This document shows, piece by piece, positions 1-6,374 of a DNA stretch of 6,374 nucleotides. Under the pieces are notes generated by a model. The model was not told where the DNA came from, made no database searches, and saw only the letters and a list, made by a program, of their open reading frames with translations. The stretch comes from an uncultured Verrucomicrobia subdivision 3 bacterium (GTDB taxonomy: Bacteria; Verrucomicrobiota; Verrucomicrobiae; Limisphaerales; CAMLLE01), in contig CAMLLE010000190.1 of the NCBI GenBank assembly GCA_946480555.1, positions 1 to 6,374 on the forward strand, given 5' to 3'. Each line of letters begins with the position of its first letter. Within the stretch, counting starts at the first letter, position 1. The translations under genes were made by a program, and so were the position numbers.

Positions 1-5
1 GCTCT

Positions 6-28
6 GCCCTACCAAACAAGGGTAGGGC
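6..28. repeat. Perfect 8-bp palindrome (hairpin), possible dispersed repeat
   Basis: GCCCTACC at 6-13 is the exact reverse complement of GGTAGGGC at 21-28, with a 7-base loop. It is followed at 28-44 by GC-rich text with a near-duplicated GCGCTGC unit. Stems of this kind next to other palindromes are typical of REP-like intergenic repeats in PVC-group genomes, but one copy cannot prove a repeat family. No T-run follows on either strand, so it is not a standard intrinsic terminator. Confidence 0.45.
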
Positions 29-92
29 TGCGCTGCCGCGCTGCATCGTTCCCGCTAAGGGGGATTTGACACCGTTGCTTCGGAGCTGAGTT

Positions 93-137
93 CCCACGGC
101 TCACGCCGTGGGCTGCTTTCTTCCGCCACCCCGTGGC
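93..137. repeat. Tandem hairpins resembling a REP-like intergenic element
   Basis: CCCACGGC (93-100) and GCCGTGGG (105-112) form a perfect 8-bp stem with a TCAC loop. Twelve bases later GCCAC (125-129) and GTGGC (133-137) form a second stem with a CCC loop. The two-stem layout and the CCCACGGCTCACGCCGTGGG core look like palindromic elements I associate with planctomycete and verrucomicrobial intergenic regions. That resemblance is from memory and has not been checked by search. Such elements are usually mobilised by a RAYT-type transposase encoded elsewhere; none lies in this window. Confidence 0.45.
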
Positions 138-224
138 TGGAGCACTGCTTAAATCGTGAGATGTGCCCTTCGCTCTCGGATGCCCAGCAACTTCCGCGTC
201 GACGTTCCAGCTTCTGACTTTGTC

Positions 225-2807
<2,583 letters not shown>

Positions 2808-2836
2808 GCACTTTTCTATATCGGTTTTGCTGAGCC

Positions 2837-2879
2837 AAAAAAACGCACCGGCAACCCGCCGATCCAGGCTGCCGGTGCG
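2837..2879 (-). terminator. Rho-independent terminator after the small secreted protein gene
   Basis: On the minus strand a perfect 10-bp GC-rich stem (CGCACCGGCA at 2844-2853 pairs with TGCCGGTGCG at 2870-2879) encloses a 16-base loop. Seven consecutive T residues (complement of A at 2837-2843) follow immediately. It starts 26 bases beyond the stop codon of the gene at 2906-3619 and ends 29 bases before the start codon of the peptidase gene, so it should limit co-transcription of the two. The A-run lies only on the stem's left side, so it acts in the minus direction. Confidence 0.9.
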
Positions 2880-2905
2880 CGGTTAAATCTCGCCTGATAC
2901 TGCGC

Positions 2906-3619
2906 TCAGGACAACTTCGCTTTCGCTTCCTCTGGCACTTCGATCTTCGTCGTGCCGACGTCTTTGACTTCGACCGTGGTCGTGCGATCCACATCGCGGT
3001 CATTGCCATTGAAGCTGATGGAGCCCTTCACCTGGAACTGGTATTTCGTGAGCTTGCCGTCCTGGACCCAGAATTTCACCGTGCCAGTCGCACCGCTGAT
3101 GCTGGGGCCTTCACCGCCACCGCCGCCGCGACGGCGGAAACTGAGCAGCGCTTTTGCGCCTTCCTCAGTAAGTTCACCGGAAAAAACATCGCCTTCCTTG
3201 GTGAGCGACTTCGTCTGATCGGCCAGTTCAGCCGCCTGAGTCGCAGGCGTCTTATAGTTGCGCATCATGCGTGCGGCGAAAGCACCGGGGTTGAAGCCGC
3301 CGCCATCATCTTGCGAAGCTTCGGAGAGAGAACGCCAACCATCCTGGGTTTTCACGGCGCCCTTCTCGGCGCCCGTCAGATAGGCTTCCATGCTGTTGTC
3401 ACCGAAGCTCATCGAGATCCAAGTTTTGCCGTCGGCAGTTTTGCCGTCGGTTGGACCGCCGAAGCCGCGGCCGCCGGCGTTCTCAACCGAGCTTTTCCAG
3501 GAGTAGTTCTCGCCAAGTTTCTTGGCGGCAGCTTTGACGTCGTCTTTGGGAGTTGAATCGGCGGCGATCGCAGAGGCGGCAACCAATGCGAGTGCGCTGA
3601 ATAGGATACGTATTTTCAT
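2906..3619 (-). CDS. Secreted protein of unknown function (237 aa)
   Basis: I do not recognise a named family. With the ATG at 3619 the protein begins with a classic signal peptide (MKIRILFSALALVAASAIAA), probably cut after AIA near residue 19. There is no lipobox cysteine, so it is predicted soluble in the periplasm or secreted. The mature part has an N-terminal helix-like Lys/Ala segment (24-36), a DGKTADGKT duplication (58-66), a Gly-rich loop RRRGGGGGEG (162-171) and a C-terminal run of likely beta strands: VKFWVQDGKLTKYQF (181-195), then TTTVEVKD and TTKIEVPEEAK. This ending recalls LolA/LppX-type lipid-binding beta folds, but that is only an impression. The frame stays open to 3679 and a second ATG lies at 3640. 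I chose 3619 because it directly begins the signal peptide and the upstream part contains an inverted repeat. No Shine-Dalgarno sequence is evident at any of these starts. The gene ends in a strong terminator. Confidence 0.85.
   Translation of the reverse strand: MKIRILFSALALVAASAIAADSTPKDDVKAAAKKLGENYSWKSSVENAGGRGFGGPTDGKTADGKTWISMSFGDNSMEAYLTGAEKGAVKTQDGWRSLSEASQDDGGGFNPGAFAARMMRNYKTPATQAAELADQTKSLTKEGDVFSGELTEEGAKALLSFRRRGGGGGEGPSISGATGTVKFWVQDGKLTKYQFQVKGSISFNGNDRDVDRTTTVEVKDVGTTKIEVPEEAKAKLS
3423..3450. repeat. In-frame 13-bp direct repeat inside the small secreted protein gene
   Basis: GTTTTGCCGTCGG occurs at 3423-3435 and again at 3438-3450, a 15-base period. It encodes the repeated DGKT of DGKTADGKT (residues 58-66). 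The period is a multiple of three, so gain or loss of one unit would keep the frame. It looks like a slippage or small duplication event. Confidence 0.7.
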
Positions 3620-3971
3620 AGGGCGGGTTTTTGCGTGCATGTTCTTTGGAGAGTGGGCGTGTGGTTCATTCCATTCCACACGCTTCCTCGGCAGACGCCA
3701 CGTTGCCCGCGGGAGTTACGCCACGAATGACCCTTTGAGCAGAGACAATGCGTCATTGGGGACTGATTCGCCGAATTCATGGGACGGGTGATTGAATTCC
3801 CTTTCCGGTCCGCAGCCCATGTCTGAAATGCACCTGCGGCTATCCGGCCTCCTCCGCGTCCCGCGGTCGAATAATCCAGAGAAAGATCCAGCATTGCTGC
3901 CGCAAACCGGGTTTTCCGAATCAAATTGTCCATTGACTCACCCGGAGGCACCAAGGATTTTAACCGCCTCT
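3620..3971. other. Divergent intergenic region between the secreted protein gene and purH
   Basis: These 352 bases separate two genes read away from each other, so both promoters should lie here. I cannot pick out a convincing pair of sigma-70-type boxes for either gene. An open frame in phase with purH runs from a TTG at 3792, but its predicted residues do not resemble PurH and I treat it as untranslated leader. Apart from the inverted repeat at 3657-3683 I see no RNA gene or riboswitch; no purine riboswitch core was recognised. Confidence 0.55.
3657..3683 (-). promoter_or_regulatory. 8-bp inverted repeat upstream of the small secreted protein gene
   Basis: GCGTGTGG (3657-3664) and CCACACGC (3676-3683) form a perfect inverted repeat with an 11-base spacer, ending 37 bases upstream of the chosen ATG at 3619. 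It could be an operator or a leader hairpin. There is no T-run, so it is not an intrinsic terminator. A function is not shown by the sequence alone. Confidence 0.3.
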
Positions 3972-5525
3972 ATGGCTAAGATTCAACGCGCGCTGCTCTC
4001 GGTTTCGGACAAAACCGGCCTCCTCCCGTTTGCCCAAACGCTGGCCAGCGCAGGCGTGGAGCTGATCTCGACCGGCGGGACCGCCAAGGCCTTGCGCGAC
4101 GCTGGACTCACGGTCAAAGACATCAGCGAGCACACTGGGTTTCCGGAAATGATGGATGGCCGGGTCAAGACGCTGCATCCAAAAGTGCATGGAGGATTGC
4201 TCTACATCCGCGGCAATTCGCAACACGAAGCTGCCGCGCGCGAGCACAAAATTTCCCCGATCGATCTGGTGGTCGTGAACCTTTATCCCTTCGAACAGAC
4301 CGTCGCCAAGCCCGATGTATCCCTGCACGACGCGATCGAGAACATCGACATTGGCGGGCCGTCGATGCTGCGCAGCGCGGCCAAGAATCACGACAGTGTC
4401 ACAGTCGTGGTCGATCCGGCAGATTACGCGGAGGTCGCCGCACAGATTGAAGCGAATGGCAACACCACTGTGGAACTGCGCCGCAAACTGGCCACCAAAG
4501 TGTATGCGCGAACGGCAGCTTACGATGCGGCGATTGCGGCGCATTTGCAGAAATCATTCGCGACAGAAACCGGACCCGCGCTGCCACAGACGCTGGCAAT
4601 TTCCGCTCCGTTGGCGCAGCCGCTGCGTTACGGCGAGAACCCCCACCAAGCCGCCGCCCTTTACGGGAAGTTCTCCGAATACTTCCACCAGCTGCATGGG
4701 AAGGAGCTTTCGTATAACAACATTCTCGACCTGACAGCGGCGGCGCACCTGATCGCCGAGTTCGAAAACGATCTGCCGACCCTCGCGATCCTGAAGCACA
4801 CGAATCCATGCGGCGTGGGCCAGGGCACAAGCTTGCGCGACGCGTGGGAAGCGGCCTTCGCCACGGATCGCCAGGCACCGTTCGGTGGAATCATCGCAGT
4901 GAACCACAACTTGAACGGGCCGTGCGCGGAAGCCATTGCTGAGATTTTCAGCGAAGTGATCGTGGCGCCAGATTTCACTCCGGAAGCGCTGGCAATTCTG
5001 CAGAAGAAGAAGAATCTGCGGCTCCTGAAGATGCTGAAGTCGCCACTGCGGAGCGAGCCGTGGGATGTTCGCAGCGTCGGTTGCGGCTCCTTTCTGCTCC
5101 AGGGGCGCGACCTGAAGACGACCGCCGCAGCGGATCTGAAGATTGTAACGAAGCGGCAACCAACGGCGGATGAATTGAAATCGATGCTGTTCGGCTGGCG
5201 CATCGTGAAGCATGTGAAATCGAACGCCATCGTTTATGTTGGCGCCGACCGCACCATTGGAATTGGCGCTGGGCAGATGAGCCGGGTCGATTCCAGCCGT
5301 ATTGCTGTGTGGAAAGCGGGCGAAGCGGGATTGTCGCTGAAGGGAAGCGTGGTCTGCAGTGATGCGTTCTTCCCGTTCCCGGATGGATTGATCGCCGCCG
5401 CGGAAGCCGGAGCGACGGCCGCCATTCAGCCAGGAGGTTCGGTGCGCGATGCAGAAGTGATCGCCGCCGCGGATGCGCGCAACATGGTAATGGCATTTAC
5501 CGGCACGCGCCATTTCCGCCACTGA
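3972..5525 (+). CDS. purH: Bifunctional AICAR formyltransferase / IMP cyclohydrolase PurH
   Basis: This complete 517-residue cytoplasmic enzyme catalyses the last two steps of de novo purine synthesis: formyl transfer from 10-formyl-tetrahydrofolate to AICAR, then ring closure to IMP. The N-terminal MGS-like cyclohydrolase domain (about 1-195) shows [10 protein letters not shown] (8-17), STGGTAKAL (33-41), [10 protein letters not shown] (66-75), VVNLYPF (101-107) and [10 protein letters not shown] (124-133). The C-terminal transformylase domain shows RYGENPHQ (219-226), the catalytic Lys-His pair in KHTNPCG (Lys275, His276), FGGIIA (304-309), DAFFPFPDG (464-472), IQPGGSVRD (485-493) and the family's usual FTGTRHFRH end. 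Length is normal for the family. The ATG at 3972 is chosen because [14 protein letters not shown] matches the usual PurH N-terminus. An AAGGA at 3953-3957 is 14 bases upstream, rather far for a ribosome binding site, and GGAGG at 3944-3948 is further still. The gene appears monocistronic, flanked by minus-strand genes on both sides. Confidence 0.98.
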   Translation: MAKIQRALLSVSDKTGLLPFAQTLASAGVELISTGGTAKALRDAGLTVKDISEHTGFPEMMDGRVKTLHPKVHGGLLYIRGNSQHEAAAREHKISPIDLVVVNLYPFEQTVAKPDVSLHDAIENIDIGGPSMLRSAAKNHDSVTVVVDPADYAEVAAQIEANGNTTVELRRKLATKVYARTAAYDAAIAAHLQKSFATETGPALPQTLAISAPLAQPLRYGENPHQAAALYGKFSEYFHQLHGKELSYNNILDLTAAAHLIAEFENDLPTLAILKHTNPCGVGQGTSLRDAWEAAFATDRQAPFGGIIAVNHNLNGPCAEAIAEIFSEVIVAPDFTPEALAILQKKKNLRLLKMLKSPLRSEPWDVRSVGCGSFLLQGRDLKTTAAADLKIVTKRQPTADELKSMLFGWRIVKHVKSNAIVYVGADRTIGIGAGQMSRVDSSRIAVWKAGEAGLSLKGSVVCSDAFFPFPDGLIAAAEAGATAAIQPGGSVRDAEVIAAADARNMVMAFTGTRHFRH

Positions 5526-5545
5526 ACGGGAGAAGCCGGTTCAGT
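5521..5545. terminator. Inverted repeat spanning both stop codons of converging genes
   Basis: ACTGAAC (5521-5527) and GTTCAGT (5539-5545) form a perfect 7-bp inverted repeat with an 11-base loop. It includes the TGA of purH (5523-5525) and the TGA of the opposing FHA gene (5541-5543). Its position suggests a bidirectional terminator, but it lacks a T-run on either strand and the stem is only moderately GC-rich. Confidence 0.3.
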
Positions 5546-5930
5546 CCACCAGCCAATAGATCAAACCGATCTGACCAAGGCTGACGCCAGCGAGAATCGC
5601 CCAGAACAGCGCTTCGCGAAGTCGCAGGCTGCGCTGGGGAGCATCGCTGATCCAGAAACGGAGTTTTACGGCGCCGAACTCAATCTGATCGCCATTACGC
5701 AAGACGGCGCGGGTAACTGGCTGGGCGTTCACGGAGACCAGCGCATTGGCATCCGGCTGGAGAATGAAACCTTCCCCCCGCTCCAGGACGACTTGGAAAT
5801 GACGATCCCAAACACCCGCCTGTTCGATGCGGAAATCCGCATGCGTTCCGCGTCCGACGGAAAAAGGAAAACGGCGAGTGGACCATTGGCCACCCGCCGT
5901 GTTGCCGTTCAAAACTTCAAGCTGAACCAT
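5541..5930 (-). CDS. FHA-domain protein with C-terminal membrane helix
   Basis: This small protein (129 residues) carries a forkhead-associated domain at about residues 3-95, a fold that usually binds phosphothreonine peptides. The beta-strand pattern and landmarks fit: FSVGRG (23-28, with the conserved Gly-Arg), RHFQVVLE (43-50), SVNAQPV (66-72) and LRNGDQIEFG (77-86). The usual Ser of the S-R-x-H motif is replaced: the residues before His44 read W41-D42-R43, so phosphopeptide binding may be altered or lost. Residues about 106-127 (EALFWAILAGVSLGQIGL and following) form one hydrophobic helix, giving a C-tail-anchored protein whose FHA domain should face the cytoplasm. The ATG at 5930 overlaps the TAA of the upstream export gene by one base (TAATG), indicating translational coupling. 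A TTG at 5939 would add three residues but is less likely. The neighbour suggests a role in regulating or assembling exopolysaccharide export; this is inference. Confidence 0.85.
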   Translation of the reverse strand: MVQLEVLNGNTAGGQWSTRRFPFSVGRGTHADFRIEQAGVWDRHFQVVLERGEGFILQPDANALVSVNAQPVTRAVLRNGDQIEFGAVKLRFWISDAPQRSLRLREALFWAILAGVSLGQIGLIYWLVD

Positions 5931-6374
5931 TAGAGCCAACGGCGCGGAATGTAGATCGTGTCTCCAGGGTAAACAGACAAATTTCGGCTCGGCTCATCAA
6001 TTGCGTCCTGATAATCGACGGTCTGTGTAGGACGGCCGGGCCGACGCAGCTGAATCTTCCCCTTGCGGGCAAACTCCGTGAATCCTCCGGCGGAAGCGAT
6101 CGCTTTCACGATGTCAGTCTCGCCGAGATACGGTTGAGCACCGGGTTTCCGAACCTCTCCTTCGACATAGTAATATCGGAGCTCGGATTTCACCGTCACG
6201 GTGAGGTTCTGATAGTAGCGATCATACTCCTTCTGCAACTCGCGTTGCAGTTCGCCCGGTGATTTTCCAGCTGCGGCCACAGTGCCAATGTCCGGCGGCG
6301 TGATTGTGCCATCTTCCTTAATGCGCTCTTCGTGCTTTTCCTTGGTGATCCCAGGTCCGGCGTAGCTAATGGTC
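5930..6374 (-). CDS. Wza-type polysaccharide export protein, SLBB domain (partial, 5' end beyond window)
   Basis: The frame is open to the right edge, so the signal peptide and beginning are missing; 147 residues plus a broken codon are visible, ending with TAA at 5930-5932. The first part (ISYAGPG, then EDGTITPPDIGTVAAAGKSP and the ELQRELQKEY helix) matches the end of the Poly_export domain. The pattern YYYVEGEVRKPGAQPY, then AIASAGGFTEFARKGKIQLRR, is a single SLBB domain, and PGDTIYIPRRWL is the typical C-terminus. Proteins of this family form the outer-membrane or periplasm-spanning channel for capsule or exopolysaccharide export, working with a Wzc-type inner-membrane partner. A GTG at 6280 is internal, not the start, because family-typical sequence continues upstream of it. 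It lacks the long C-terminal amphipathic helix of E. coli Wza, as many shorter members do. It is followed directly by the coupled FHA gene. Confidence 0.92.
   Translation of the reverse strand, partial: TISYAGPGITKEKHEERIKEDGTITPPDIGTVAAAGKSPGELQRELQKEYDRYYQNLTVTVKSELRYYYVEGEVRKPGAQPYLGETDIVKAIASAGGFTEFARKGKIQLRRPGRPTQTVDYQDAIDEPSRNLSVYPGDTIYIPRRWL

Larger units (their letters stand above)
1..224. other. Non-coding intergenic stretch at the left edge
   Basis: I see no credible coding region here in either direction. The stretch lies downstream of the minus-strand peptidase gene, which ends at 225. Its left part (1-140) is packed with short perfect palindromes, annotated separately, and its right part (about 141-224) shows nothing recognisable. 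No palindrome is followed by a T-run on the minus strand, so I cannot identify a convincing intrinsic terminator for the peptidase gene. Confidence 0.6.

Noticed and set aside
3620..3679. Longer start (ATG at 3679 or 3640) for the small secreted protein
   Set aside because: It would put about 7-20 polar residues before a standard signal peptide, and the region contains an inverted repeat. The start at 3640 cannot be fully excluded.
3726..3758. Short inverted repeats AATGAC/GTCATT and CAATG-CGT-CATTG upstream of purH
   Set aside because: The arms are only 5-6 bp and there is no nearby promoter or T-run; not distinguishable from chance.
3792..3971. Possible 60-residue N-terminal extension of PurH from a TTG codon
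   Set aside because: PurH proteins normally begin near [14 protein letters not shown]. The extension does not resemble the family and starts with a weak TTG.
4554..5522. 322-codon open frame on the minus strand
   Set aside because: It is exactly antisense to the conserved PurH transformylase domain; a codon-bias shadow.

Overview
The window looks like chromosomal DNA from a GC-rich, Gram-negative-type bacterium. Verrucomicrobia or another PVC-group lineage is the best guess. The grounds are a large periplasmic S9 peptidase carrying a VHL-like domain, weak or absent Shine-Dalgarno sequences, palindromic intergenic repeats and a Wza-type export protein. This assignment is inference; no rRNA or other taxonomic marker is present.

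Layout. Positions 1-224 are non-coding and carry perfect short palindromes that look like dispersed repeats. Positions 225-2807 (minus) encode an 860-residue secreted prolyl-oligopeptidase-family (S9, DPP IV-like) peptidase. Inserted between its N-terminal region and its propeller is a segment that closely resembles the beta domain of the von Hippel-Lindau protein (pVHL). A clear intrinsic terminator (2837-2879) separates it from the next minus-strand gene (2906-3619), a small secreted protein of unknown function. Positions 3620-3971 form a non-coding divergent intergenic region. Positions 3972-5525 (plus) encode the complete bifunctional purine enzyme PurH. It converges, with only 15 bp between stop codons, on a minus-strand pair: a Wza-type polysaccharide export protein (5930 to the window edge, N-terminus missing) and, overlapping it by one base, a small FHA-domain protein with a C-terminal membrane helix (5541-5930).

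How the genes relate. PurH is a housekeeping gene unrelated in function to its neighbours. The export protein and the FHA protein are translationally coupled and probably belong to one capsule or exopolysaccharide operon continuing beyond the right edge. The peptidase and the small secreted protein are both exported, but the terminator between them argues for separate transcription units.

The most notable item is the peptidase. Its VHL-like segment keeps almost all the residues that form the hydroxyproline-binding pocket in human pVHL, inside an enzyme of a proline-specific peptidase family. This suggests, without proving, recognition of hydroxyproline-rich proteins such as collagen or plant extensins.
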